DNA of 32,256 bases, taken from the NCBI GenBank assembly GCA_009929445.1, contig SAAL01000039.1, forward strand, positions 1 through 32,256, read 5' to 3'. Below the pieces are notes generated by a model. It saw only the letters and a program-made list of their open reading frames with translations. It did no database searches and had not been told where the DNA came from. Below are positions 23,670 to 32,062 of the stretch, piece after piece (the first letter of the stretch is position 1; each line of letters opens with the position of its first letter). The position numbers and the translations under genes are program-made. The DNA is from Bacteroidia bacterium. Lineage in GTDB: Bacteria > Bacteroidota > Bacteroidia > Bacteroidales > Paludibacteraceae.

Positions 23670-24176
23670 TTACACAAACTCTCTTCTCAATTGTTCCACC
23701 CAGCTTTTTACGCGTTCGTTACTTTTTCTGCTTTGATTCTCGAAGTCAATGGCAAGTCCACAGAACTGACCGTCTCTTTCGGCAACCGAATGCCCGTAGG
23801 TATAGCCTTCTGTTGAAGTATAACCCACAATCTGAGCTCCAATTTCTTCAAAAACCTTTGCCAGCAATCCGATTCCGTCCACAAAGTTATCCGGGTAATT
23901 TTTCTGATCGCCCAGCCCGAAAATCGCAACTTTTTTCCCCCTGAATTTTATGGTGTTAATCTTTGGAATGATTTCATCCCAGTGGTCGGGGAGTTCTCCA
24001 TCAAACCAGGTGGCAGTTCCGAGGATAAAGTTGTCGAACTTATTGAATTCATCGTCCCAGGCTTCGTCCAGATTTACCGCTTCAACTTCTTCATCCGAAA
24101 ATTCCTGAAGAATTTTTCGGGCTATCTGAGCTGTTTTTACCGTGCTGTGGCTGTAAAATAAACCAATTTTTTTCAT
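23670..24176 (-). CDS. Flavodoxin
   Basis: A 168-residue long-chain flavodoxin, a small FMN protein that carries low-potential electrons. The FMN-site segments GTATWFDGELPDHWD (54-68, with the aromatic Trp) and GLGDQKNYPDNF (92-103, with Tyr) are intact, as is the YTSTEGYTYGHSVAE region. The N-terminal phosphate loop reads YSHSTVKTA rather than the classical GSSTGNTE type; this variant is seen in some Bacteroidetes flavodoxins. It lies 71 bp after the E1 gene and before the shared terminator, so it may be read with the 2-oxoacid dehydrogenase genes. A functional tie (electron carrier beside NAD-linked oxidation) is speculation. Confidence 0.88.
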   Translation of the reverse strand: MKKIGLFYSHSTVKTAQIARKILQEFSDEEVEAVNLDEAWDDEFNKFDNFILGTATWFDGELPDHWDEIIPKINTIKFRGKKVAIFGLGDQKNYPDNFVDGIGLLAKVFEEIGAQIVGYTSTEGYTYGHSVAERDGQFCGLAIDFENQSRKSNERVKSWVEQLRREFV

Positions 24177-24247
24177 TTTTTATATGCAGTTATATTTTTG
24201 ATCAATGTTATTTTCTTTTAATCAGAATCCACCGGTTTGCCGGTTTT

Positions 24248-26278
24248 CTAAAACTCAATGAGTTTTTTGGCTGTCTCATAAATTCGCTGAGTATCCGGTA
24301 GAATTGCTTTTTCAAGTTTCGGATGAAACCCGACCGGCGTAAAGGTAGAACCTACCCGCTGAACCGGTGCATCCAGGTACTGGAAAATCTCAGTTCCGAT
24401 GGTAGCCGCAATTTCTGCTCCAAAACCGGAAAATACCTTGTCCTCGTGCACAATGAGCGCCTTTCCGGTTTTTTTTATCGATTCGAAAATGGTGTCTTTA
24501 TCCAGCGGAATAAGCGATCGGATGTCAATTACCTCAACTGAATAACCCTCATTGGATAATTGCAGGGCAGCTGCCAGCGACAAATGTGTGGTATTGCCGT
24601 AAGTAACCAGAGTCAGGTCTTCACCCTGTTTGCGTATTCTGGCTTTTCCAAATGGCACTTCGAAATCTTCCGGAATGAAAGTAGCAGCTTCGGTGGCATT
24701 ATAAAGCGCTTTTGGCTCCATAAATACAGTGAAACCTTTCGTACGCATGGCTGTGCGAAGCAAGCCTGCAGCATCATCGGCAAAGGATGGATACACGATC
24801 CTGGCACCCGGCAATGTGGTGAGTGCACCTTCAATATTCTGTGAATGGTACAATCCGCCTCCGATATAACCGCCGGAAGCGAGTCGGAGCAGCACATTCG
24901 GAACAAAACGGCCGTCGCTTCGCCACAATTCATGGGTACATTCCACATACTGGTTCATGGCAGGCCAGAAATAATCGGCAAACTCGGCTCCTTCAATTAC
25001 CACTTTAATTTTCGGGTCAAAACGGCTCATTCCGTTGGCGGTACCTACTATATACTCTTCTGCTATCGGAGCATTGAAAATGCGCTTTTCGCCAAATTCC
25101 TGCTGCATCCCTTTTGTTACATTGAATACGCCGCCTTTGTCTTTGTTGGCTACGTCCTGTCCCCAGAGGAATGTATCGGGATTGTGTCTGAATTCGGCTT
25201 TCAGCGTTTCGTTGATAGCCGTTACCAGGTTTGTTTTTTCGCCATCCTGATGGTGGGTTCCGTCGGTGTAAACTTTCGGTTCGTAAGCCTCAGGAAGCAC
25301 ATGGTCTAATATCGTTGCCGGATCGGGATCGGGCATGGCTATTACCTTTTTATTGGCTGCAGATAGCGTTTTCTTCGATTCTGCCTCTATTTCAAGCAGT
25401 TCCTCTTCGGTGAAACGGTTGTAGCGGAGCAGCATCCGGCGGAATTTGTACAACGGATCTGCTGCTTTTACATATTTCAATTCATTTTCATCACGATACA
25501 AGGTATGTTTATCCGAATTGGAGTGCGACCCGATGCGCACACAGTTGGCTTGCACAATTACCGGACTTTGGTTTTCGATAGCCCATTGTTTTGCTTCTGT
25601 CATGGCGTTCATCGAATCGAATACATCCCGGCCATTGCAATGGATTATTTTCAGATTCTTGAATCCTGAAAAATTATTCGCCGCTTTGCGGTTGGCGGTC
25701 TGGTCTTTTTTCGGAACAGAAATTCCGTATCCATTATCCTGAATAACAAAAATGACCGGCAACCGCTCGTTGCTGGCACCGTTGATAGCCTCATATACAT
25801 ATCCTTCGGAGGCACTTGAATCGCCGTGACTGGTGATGGCAACTCCTTTTTGTCCGTAATAAACCATGGCGCGGGCTACACCCACAGCATGTACGTTTTG
25901 CGAAGCAGTAGCCGAGGACACAGTTTCAATGTTCCATTCCAGTTTGGCAAAATGGTTGGACATGTGACGGCCGCCACTCGATAAATCGCCTGCTTTAGAA
26001 AGACCGTTCATCAGAATTTCTTCAACTGACATGCCGGCTGATAGCACCGAAAGCATATCGCGGTAATAGGGGAAAAAGTAATCAACGCCTTTTTCAAATA
26101 CCTGACCAATAGCCAACTGAATGCCGTCATGACCCGCATAAGGTGCATGATACGACCAACCGAGCGACTGTATGAGATATACGGGTGCTTTATCGTCGAT
26201 GGCACGGCCAAGTGTAAGCAGCGAATACCATTTCCGGAGTGTTTCTTTATCGGTGGTTAAAATATCGTATTTCTTCAT
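24248..26278 (-). CDS. 2-oxoacid dehydrogenase E1, fused alpha and beta subunits (branched-chain type likely)
   Basis: The 676-residue thiamine-diphosphate enzyme decarboxylates a 2-oxoacid and passes the acyl group to E2-lipoate. Residues 1 to about 330 are E1-alpha: FPYYRDMLSVL, GGRHMSNHF, and the ThDP motif GDSSASEG ... DNGYGIS (152-187, ending in the NG pair at 182-183). Residues from about 345 on are E1-beta: TNLVTAINETL, FNAPIAEEYIVG, GGLYHSQNIEGAL, VIDIRSLIPLD. Separate subunits are the rule in many bacteria; a continuous frame like this is common in Bacteroidetes. The alpha/beta organisation fits branched-chain or pyruvate dehydrogenase, and context does not decide which. E2 lies 18 bp upstream in the same operon. 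Confidence 0.9.
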   Translation of the reverse strand: MKKYDILTTDKETLRKWYSLLTLGRAIDDKAPVYLIQSLGWSYHAPYAGHDGIQLAIGQVFEKGVDYFFPYYRDMLSVLSAGMSVEEILMNGLSKAGDLSSGGRHMSNHFAKLEWNIETVSSATASQNVHAVGVARAMVYYGQKGVAITSHGDSSASEGYVYEAINGASNERLPVIFVIQDNGYGISVPKKDQTANRKAANNFSGFKNLKIIHCNGRDVFDSMNAMTEAKQWAIENQSPVIVQANCVRIGSHSNSDKHTLYRDENELKYVKAADPLYKFRRMLLRYNRFTEEELLEIEAESKKTLSAANKKVIAMPDPDPATILDHVLPEAYEPKVYTDGTHHQDGEKTNLVTAINETLKAEFRHNPDTFLWGQDVANKDKGGVFNVTKGMQQEFGEKRIFNAPIAEEYIVGTANGMSRFDPKIKVVIEGAEFADYFWPAMNQYVECTHELWRSDGRFVPNVLLRLASGGYIGGGLYHSQNIEGALTTLPGARIVYPSFADDAAGLLRTAMRTKGFTVFMEPKALYNATEAATFIPEDFEVPFGKARIRKQGEDLTLVTYGNTTHLSLAAALQLSNEGYSVEVIDIRSLIPLDKDTIFESIKKTGKALIVHEDKVFSGFGAEIAATIGTEIFQYLDAPVQRVGSTFTPVGFHPKLEKAILPDTQRIYETAKKLIEF

Positions 26279-26296
26279 TTCTATTTCGTTATTTTT

Positions 26297-27619
26297 TTAT
26301 TTTTCAGACCAGTTTTCAAGATAATTGGCAATTTTCAGCAGGAATGCACCACCTACGGCGCCGTTGATAAGCCGGTGGTCGTAGGAGAGTGAGAGGTACA
26401 TTTTATGCCGGATAGCAATTACATCACCTTCGGGCGTTTCCACTACAGCGGGTTTCTTTTCGATGTATCCCACGCCCAGAATGGCTACTTCAGGCTGATT
26501 GATAATGGGAGTGCCGATGATGTTTTTGAATGTTCCGAAATTGGTAATGGTAAAAGTGCCGTTTTCTATGTCGGACATGGCAAGTTTGTTGCTTCGTGCT
26601 TTCCCCGACAGATTCTCAATCTGATGTGCTATGCCAGTGATATTCAGCTTGTCGGCATTGTGAATGACGGGCACTACCAAATTTTCATCTTCCAGTGCTA
26701 CAGCCACTCCGATGTTTATATTTTTTTTCAGAATATATTTATAACCATCTACTGAAGCATTGAGTTTTGGATATTCCTTCAGCGCCTTAACAGTAGCCTG
26801 TACAATGGCAGGCATATAAGTGAGGTTTATTCCTTCCTGTTTTCTGAATTCATCCTTGTTTTTCTTCCGCCAGTTTACCAGTTTTGTTACATCCACTTCC
26901 ACAACGGTGGTAACGTGTGCTGAAGTCTGTTTGGAGAGAATCATCCGGTCGGCTATGATTTTTCCTACCGCATCCATATCTTTCACTTCGCCCGACGAGG
27001 TTTCCATGCTCACAGAGTATGCGGGAGTTGATTTGAGAGGAGTTTCAATCGGCTTCTCTACGGGTCGGAGTTTTTTGTCCTGAATGGTTTGGGTGCTTCT
27101 GGTTGCACCTGTTTCGATGTAGTTTTTTAAGTCTTTTTTACTTAAACGACCTAAATAGCCGGTTCCCTGTATCTTTTCCAGCTCATCAACAGAAATGGCT
27201 TCCTGCTTTGCCAGTTGGAGTACAGCGGGTGAATACCAGCGTTCTGATTCATTTGATGGTTTTTCGGGTTTCGGAGCGGGTGATGCACTGGCTGAGTTGT
27301 TTTCCGGTTGATTACTTTCGGCAGGAGTGTCCGGGCTCTGATTTTCAGCAGCCGATCCGGCAACTTCGGCACTTGCGCCTTCGAGGTCAATCAGCAAGAC
27401 GGTTTTGCCTACTTCTACCGTATCGCCTTCGTTGAATAGGATTTCTACAACTTTGCCTGCCACTGGTGAAGGCACTTCGGCATTTACTTTGGCAGTAGTT
27501 ACTTCAAAAAGAATCTGATCTTCATCCACCAGATCGCCGGTTTTTATATTGAGGCTCACAATTGTACCTTCGGTGATACTTTCGCCGAGCTTCGGCATCT
27601 TTATTTCAAATTTCGACAT
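26297..27619 (-). CDS. 2-oxoacid dehydrogenase E2, dihydrolipoyl acyltransferase
   Basis: The 440-residue core subunit accepts the acyl group from E1 and transfers it to CoA. The lipoyl domain (about 1-78) carries Lys44 in VTTAKVNAEVPSP; the usual TDKV is TAKV here. A Pro/Ala/Glu-rich linker (about 80-125) leads to a peripheral-subunit-binding domain (about 128-168: YSPAVLQLAKQEAISVDEL ... GRLSKKDL). The catalytic domain follows, with DAVGKIIADRMILSKQTSAHVTTVVEVD and the C-terminal YDHRLINGAVGG. There the catalytic His415 is present but the usual Asp of HxxxDG is Asn419. It is the natural substrate of the lipoate ligase encoded 90 bp upstream. Confidence 0.92.
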   Translation of the reverse strand: MSKFEIKMPKLGESITEGTIVSLNIKTGDLVDEDQILFEVTTAKVNAEVPSPVAGKVVEILFNEGDTVEVGKTVLLIDLEGASAEVAGSAAENQSPDTPAESNQPENNSASASPAPKPEKPSNESERWYSPAVLQLAKQEAISVDELEKIQGTGYLGRLSKKDLKNYIETGATRSTQTIQDKKLRPVEKPIETPLKSTPAYSVSMETSSGEVKDMDAVGKIIADRMILSKQTSAHVTTVVEVDVTKLVNWRKKNKDEFRKQEGINLTYMPAIVQATVKALKEYPKLNASVDGYKYILKKNINIGVAVALEDENLVVPVIHNADKLNITGIAHQIENLSGKARSNKLAMSDIENGTFTITNFGTFKNIIGTPIINQPEVAILGVGYIEKKPAVVETPEGDVIAIRHKMYLSLSYDHRLINGAVGGAFLLKIANYLENWSEK

Positions 27620-27709
27620 AAATAGTTTGATGGTTAGTGTTTGTTTTTTACCGTTTCATAACAACCAAACTATTTAGAATGTTTCTAAGTCTGTGTATTT
27701 TATGAAAAA

Positions 27710-28429
27710 TTAAAGTATCCCGTCATTTATCCAGTTCGGATTTGTGTATTTGAAGTCTTTCAAAACCAGTATTTCTTGCGTTTCTTTTTCTGTAAAAATG
27801 ATTTTACGTGAATCTTTTCCGGTAAAGAAACGAATGATGAGCTGTTTGAATTCTTCGATGGTGAAATCGGGCGGAAGATGGTCGGCAAGGTTTGTGACCG
27901 GACTTTTCACCGATTTTACATACTTCGATGACATTTCGGGCATATCTTTGCCCTGTAATGAGCGGTTTAAAAAATCAAGATTGGAAGAAAACAGCAGGGT
28001 GGCATGATAGATAACTTTCTGTCCGCGAATGTGCTGTGAGCTTCCGGATACTTTCTTTTCGTTGATGAAAATGGCTCGCCGTTGGTTTGAAGTTGGCTGC
28101 AAATGCAGCGAGGTGAGAAAATCCATCACTTTCAGGTTGTACGTATCAAAATCAAGGTTTCCGTTGGAATTGATAAAAGTGAGATTGATATTGCCCAAAT
28201 CCTGATATACAGCTCCGCCTCCCGAAAAGCGTCTGACAAGTTTAATGTCATTTTTCCGGATAAAATCAAGATTTACTTCAGCATCCGCAAGCTGATTGCG
28301 GCCTATGATGACCGAAGGTTTGTTTTGCCAGACATGGAAAACCGGTTCGTTGCAATGATGTAACAGAAATTCCTCCACAGCCATATTCAGGTATGGATCG
28401 GTAGAGGAATTTTCAAGATACAATTGCAT
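27710..28429 (-). CDS. lplA: Lipoate-protein ligase A, catalytic domain only
   Basis: The 239-residue enzyme of the biotin/lipoyl ligase fold attaches lipoate to lipoyl domains such as that of the neighbouring E2. Signature parts are present: RRFSGGGAVYQDLGN (66-80), the KVSGSSQ segment with presumed catalytic Lys126, IYHATLLFSSN and the TNPNWINDG ending. E. coli LplA is about 100 residues longer because of a C-terminal accessory domain; this protein stops just where that would begin. Only 90 bp separate its stop from E2, so nothing was lost to a nearby frameshift. A lipoyl transferase role is an alternative. It lies between lpdA and the E2 gene in one apparent operon. Confidence 0.88.
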   Translation of the reverse strand: MQLYLENSSTDPYLNMAVEEFLLHHCNEPVFHVWQNKPSVIIGRNQLADAEVNLDFIRKNDIKLVRRFSGGGAVYQDLGNINLTFINSNGNLDFDTYNLKVMDFLTSLHLQPTSNQRRAIFINEKKVSGSSQHIRGQKVIYHATLLFSSNLDFLNRSLQGKDMPEMSSKYVKSVKSPVTNLADHLPPDFTIEEFKQLIIRFFTGKDSRKIIFTEKETQEILVLKDFKYTNPNWINDGIL

Positions 28430-28471
28430 GGTTGATTGGGATTTACAGATTAATAATCAACTCTCACACAT

Positions 28472-29821
28472 CTACAGGTACAAACTCTCATGAATAATCT
28501 CAGCTACTGTAGGATGCGGGAAAATGATTTTCTGAAACTTCTGCAGTGTGTAATTTTCTTCAATGGCAACACAGGCAGTGGAGATGATTTCAGATGATGG
28601 ATTCCCGAGGATGTGACAACCAATGATTTGTTCATTTTCATTGGTAATGATTTTACACAGGCCGTTTCCGGTTTCATTTTCAGCTATGAATCTGCCGGAG
28701 TATGCCAGCGGCAGTTTGAAAACTTTAAAAGGTATATTATTTTCGGTAAGTTCTTCTTCGGTTTTACCAACACAGGAAATCTCCGGATTGGTGTAAACAA
28801 CATTCGGATTGGCAGCGTAACTCATTTTATCGTCCATGCCAAGAATATGATTAAGAGCCACTTCACTTTCGCGTGAGGCAGTATGAGCTAGCATGTAAGA
28901 GCCGGTCACGTCACCGCAGGCATACACCCGCGGATGGCTTGTCTGCATATATTCATTCACTTTTATGCCGTTGCGGAGCAATTCGATGCTGAGTGTTTCC
29001 AGTCCGAGGTTTTTGGTATTAGCCACTCTTCCGGTGCTCACCAGAATTTTTTCAGCTTTTATGACTGAGGTTGTTCCGTTTTTTTCCACAGTAAGAGAGT
29101 GGCTGTCAACTTCCACTACTTTTGTATTCAGGTGAAAATCAACACCTTTTTTGGCATACTCGCTCCTCAGCATGGCCGAAAGCTCTTTATCCATTGCTCC
29201 GAGTATTTCGGGCAACATTTCAATTACTGTCACTTTTACTCCCATGCTGTTGAAAAAGGAGGCAAATTCCATCCCGATCACTCCGCCGCCAATAATGGCA
29301 AGCGTGTGTGGCAGTTCTTTCACATCGAGTGCTTCAGACGAAGTCCAGAAGTCAACTTCTGAAAGACCTTTGATGGGCGGAATGAATGTTTCGGAACCGG
29401 TAGCAATGAGTACATACGTAGCTGAATACGTTTCACTTCCGGCACTAATGATGATTTGTTCATTTTTCTCTCCCTGAATAATGGCTTCGTGTTCCACAAC
29501 GGTGACACCACTTTCCTTCATTTTCATCCGTACGCCGGCAGTAAGTTTCCTCACGGTTTTGTTTTTTCTGGTTATGATTTTTCCAAGATCAAAAACTGCG
29601 TTTTCGGTTCCCAGAATGCCGTATTTGGCAGCAGCCCGGGCATTGTCGAGCAATTTGGCAGAGTAAAGCATGGTTTTAGTGGGTATGCATCCTTCGTTCA
29701 GGCATACACCGCCAATGGCTTTTTTCTCAAATAAAACAGTTTTCAGCCCACTCAGAGCTGCTTTTTCGGCTACGTTGTATCCGGCTGGACCTCCACCGAT
29801 GATTGCAATATCGAAATTCAT
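28472..29821 (-). CDS. lpdA: Dihydrolipoyl dehydrogenase (E3)
   Basis: The 449-residue flavoprotein reoxidises dihydrolipoamide of E2 and passes the electrons to NAD+. It has the FAD motif GGGPAGYNVAEKA (9-21), the redox disulfide Cys40/Cys45 in GGVCLNEGCIPTK, an NAD motif IIGGGVIGMEFA, ACGDVTGSYMLAHTA near the flavin and the C-terminal HPT...E pair (His436, Glu441) of the active-site base. It is the first gene of the minus-strand lipoyl cluster, 42 bp before lplA. I saw no exact -7 box in the 241 bp upstream; TATATTTT at 29895-29902 (minus) is a poor candidate. Confidence 0.95.
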   Translation of the reverse strand: MNFDIAIIGGGPAGYNVAEKAALSGLKTVLFEKKAIGGVCLNEGCIPTKTMLYSAKLLDNARAAAKYGILGTENAVFDLGKIITRKNKTVRKLTAGVRMKMKESGVTVVEHEAIIQGEKNEQIIISAGSETYSATYVLIATGSETFIPPIKGLSEVDFWTSSEALDVKELPHTLAIIGGGVIGMEFASFFNSMGVKVTVIEMLPEILGAMDKELSAMLRSEYAKKGVDFHLNTKVVEVDSHSLTVEKNGTTSVIKAEKILVSTGRVANTKNLGLETLSIELLRNGIKVNEYMQTSHPRVYACGDVTGSYMLAHTASRESEVALNHILGMDDKMSYAANPNVVYTNPEISCVGKTEEELTENNIPFKVFKLPLAYSGRFIAENETGNGLCKIITNENEQIIGCHILGNPSSEIISTACVAIEENYTLQKFQKIIFPHPTVAEIIHESLYL

Positions 29822-29999
29822 ACGATTATAAGTTGTTAGAATTAATTAGTTATCAATTGGTTATTTTTCAGAAATATCCGGTTTCTAAAAAAAGAAAATA
29901 TAAGTGATAAACATTCAAAGAGGGAATTAGTTTTTTAAAAAATTAAAAAATGAATTATTTTATATTGAAAAAGTATTTTTTTTATTCCGGAAGGTTTAG

Positions 30000-30028
30000 T
30001 TCAGAATTAAGAAAAATGCGTAATTTTG
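30000..30028 (+). promoter_or_regulatory. -7 box of the nucleotidyltransferase gene
   Basis: TAATTTTG at 30021-30028 matches TAnnTTTG. A TTTAG at 29995-29999 lies 21 bp upstream as a weak -33. The leader is about 28 nt. The surrounding 29920-30000 is very A+T-rich. Confidence 0.55.
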
Positions 30029-30062
30029 TAGTCATTATATTCTTAAACAAAACAAACAAACT

Positions 30063-30968
30063 ATGAAACCAACTTTATTTATTCTTGCAGCCGGTATGGG
30101 TAGTCGGTATGGAGGCTTGAAACAACTCGACGGATTGGGTCCGGGAGGTGAAACAATCATGGATTATTCGGTTTATGATGCCGTACGTGCCGGATTCGGC
30201 AAAATAGTTTTTGTTATTCGCAAGTCATTTGAAGACGATTTTCGTAATATCGTGTTGAAAAAATACGAAGGTATTATTCCTACCGAAGTTGTATTTCAGG
30301 ATATAACAAGTATTCCTGAAGGATTTGCATTCAATCCTGAACGGAGCAAACCCTGGGGAACCAATCACGCAGTGCTGATGGGAAAAGAGGTAATAAAAGA
30401 GCCATTTGCAGTGATTAACGCCGATGATTTTTACGGAAAAGAATCCTTTGAGATAATGGCTGAATTTTTACGCAATGTAACCGGAAAGACGAATGAATAC
30501 TCCATGCTGGGATATCACGTGGGCAACACCTTGTCAGAAAGCGGTACAGTAGCTCGCGGCGTGTGCGGAGTGGATGAAAGCGGCAATCTGACCAACGTGG
30601 TGGAACGTACTTCCATCATTCGCAAGGATGGTAAAATTGTGTTTACCGGTGACGATGGCAATGACGTGGAAATAGCAGATAATACACCCGTTTCCATGAA
30701 TTTCTGGGGGTTGACTCCCGATTATTTCGATCATTCTGAAGAAGAATTCAGAAATTTTCTGAAAGAACACGGCAATGAACTGAAATCTGAATTTTTCATT
30801 CCACTGGTGGTCAACAACCTGATTGTGAGTGGAAAATCTTCCTGCCGCGTACTCGATACTCCATCCGATTGGTTCGGAGTAACCTATGCCGAAGACCGTC
30901 CGGAAGTAGTGGCCAAAATTCAGAAACTTGTTGATGCCGGTGTGTATCCTTCCAGGTTGTTTCAATGA
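30063..30968 (+). CDS. Sugar nucleotidyltransferase (NTP_transferase family)
   Basis: A 301-residue GT-A-fold enzyme that would join a sugar 1-phosphate to an NTP. The nucleotide-binding loop is LAAGMGSRYGGLKQ (8-21), preceded by a hydrophobic strand. Asp121/Asp122 in VINADDFYG are the likely metal ligands, and KPWGTNHAVLMG (96-107) is the second substrate-loop motif. The C-terminal part (about 200-301) differs from RmlA and GalU. This Bacteroidetes family has no assigned product that I can state. galE lies 62 bp downstream on the same strand, which suggests UDP- or other nucleotide-sugar supply for surface polysaccharide. That link is inference. Confidence 0.85.
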   Translation: MKPTLFILAAGMGSRYGGLKQLDGLGPGGETIMDYSVYDAVRAGFGKIVFVIRKSFEDDFRNIVLKKYEGIIPTEVVFQDITSIPEGFAFNPERSKPWGTNHAVLMGKEVIKEPFAVINADDFYGKESFEIMAEFLRNVTGKTNEYSMLGYHVGNTLSESGTVARGVCGVDESGNLTNVVERTSIIRKDGKIVFTGDDGNDVEIADNTPVSMNFWGLTPDYFDHSEEEFRNFLKEHGNELKSEFFIPLVVNNLIVSGKSSCRVLDTPSDWFGVTYAEDRPEVVAKIQKLVDAGVYPSRLFQ

Positions 30969-30998
30969 TTGAAATAATCATTTGTGAATTGTAAATTG

Positions 30999-31006
30999 TA
31001 ATTTTG
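30999..31006 (+). promoter_or_regulatory. Possible -7 box of galE
   Basis: TAATTTTG matches TAnnTTTG in the gap after the nucleotidyltransferase gene. TTTG at 30981-30984 is only 14 bp upstream, closer than normal. galE may also be read through from the preceding gene. Confidence 0.4.
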
Positions 31007-31030
31007 TAAATTATAAATCGATAAGATATT

Positions 31031-32062
31031 ATGCCTAAAATTTTAGTTACCGGCGGAACCGGGTATATTGGTTCTCATACCGTGGTTGAGCTGCAGCAGG
31101 CGGGCTACGAAGTCGTAGTGGTGGATAATCTCTCCAATTCAAACATAGAAGTGCTCAACGGAATCGAAAAAATTACCGGAATTCGTCCGGCATTTGAGAA
31201 CATTGACTGCACCGACTATGTGAATATGGACAGGATGTTTGAGAAATACACCGGCATCGAAGGAATTATTCACTTTGCAGCAAGCAAAGCCGTAGGTGAA
31301 TCCGTACAGAAACCGCTGCTCTATTACCGGAACAATGTGGTTTCGCTGATGAATTTACTACAGCTTATGCCTATTCACAAGGTTCCGAACATCGTGTTTT
31401 CGTCCTCATGCACTGTTTACGGGCAGCCGGATATTCTTCCTGTTACCGAAGAGGCGCCAATTAAGCCTGCACTTTCACCCTACGGAAATACAAAACAAAT
31501 CTGCGAAGAAATAATTCGCGATACCGCATATTCCGACGGATTTTATCAGGCTACCATCCTGCGTTATTTCAATCCGATAGGCGCTCATCCGAGTGCCGAA
31601 ATAGGTGAATTGCCCAATGGAGTGCCCAATAACCTCGTTCCGTTTATTACTCAAACGGCTATGGGCATCCGCAAGCAACTTCAGGTTTTCGGTAACGACT
31701 ACAATACCCCCGACGGAACCTGTATCCGCGATTACATCAATGTGGTGGACCTTGCCAAAGCTCATGTTATAGCAGTAGAGCGGATGTTGCAGAAGAAAAG
31801 CAAATTCAATGTGGAAACCTTCAACCTCGGTACAGGCAGAGGACTTTCAGTTCTCGAACTTGTGAATACATTCCAGAAAGTGAACGGAGTGAAAGTGCCG
31901 TATCGCATTGTTGACCGGCGCGAAGGCGATATTGAGCAGGTTTGGGCAAACCCTTCGCATGCCAACAACGAGCTCGGCTGGAAAGCCGTAGAAACTGTAG
32001 AAGAAACGCTCCGCACGAGCTGGAAATGGGAACTCAATCTGGCACGACGAGCTAAGCAATAA
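31031..32062 (+). CDS. galE: UDP-glucose 4-epimerase
   Basis: GalE interconverts UDP-glucose and UDP-galactose by NAD+-dependent oxidation at C4. The 343-residue short-chain dehydrogenase has the NAD motif TGGTGYIGSHT (7-17), FAASKAVGESV (82-92), the SSSCTVYG segment (124-131) with the catalytic Ser/Cys region, the YxxxK pair Tyr151/Lys155, RYFNPIGAHPSAEIGE and RDYINVVDLAKAH. Length and motifs fit GalE of the E. coli group. It is the last recognisable gene in the window and is preceded by the nucleotidyltransferase gene. Confidence 0.93.
   Translation: MPKILVTGGTGYIGSHTVVELQQAGYEVVVVDNLSNSNIEVLNGIEKITGIRPAFENIDCTDYVNMDRMFEKYTGIEGIIHFAASKAVGESVQKPLLYYRNNVVSLMNLLQLMPIHKVPNIVFSSSCTVYGQPDILPVTEEAPIKPALSPYGNTKQICEEIIRDTAYSDGFYQATILRYFNPIGAHPSAEIGELPNGVPNNLVPFITQTAMGIRKQLQVFGNDYNTPDGTCIRDYINVVDLAKAHVIAVERMLQKKSKFNVETFNLGTGRGLSVLELVNTFQKVNGVKVPYRIVDRREGDIEQVWANPSHANNELGWKAVETVEETLRTSWKWELNLARRAKQ

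Noticed and set aside
24231-24244. A small ACCGG/CCGGT hairpin right after the E1 stop codon.
   Set aside because: The stem is only 5 bp with no T-tract on the coding strand, so I do not call it a terminator between E1 and flavodoxin.
24248-26278. The idea that the fused E1 alpha-beta frame is an assembly error joining two genes.
   Set aside because: The junction is a natural linker in a single uninterrupted frame and fused E1 proteins of this size are known in Bacteroidetes.
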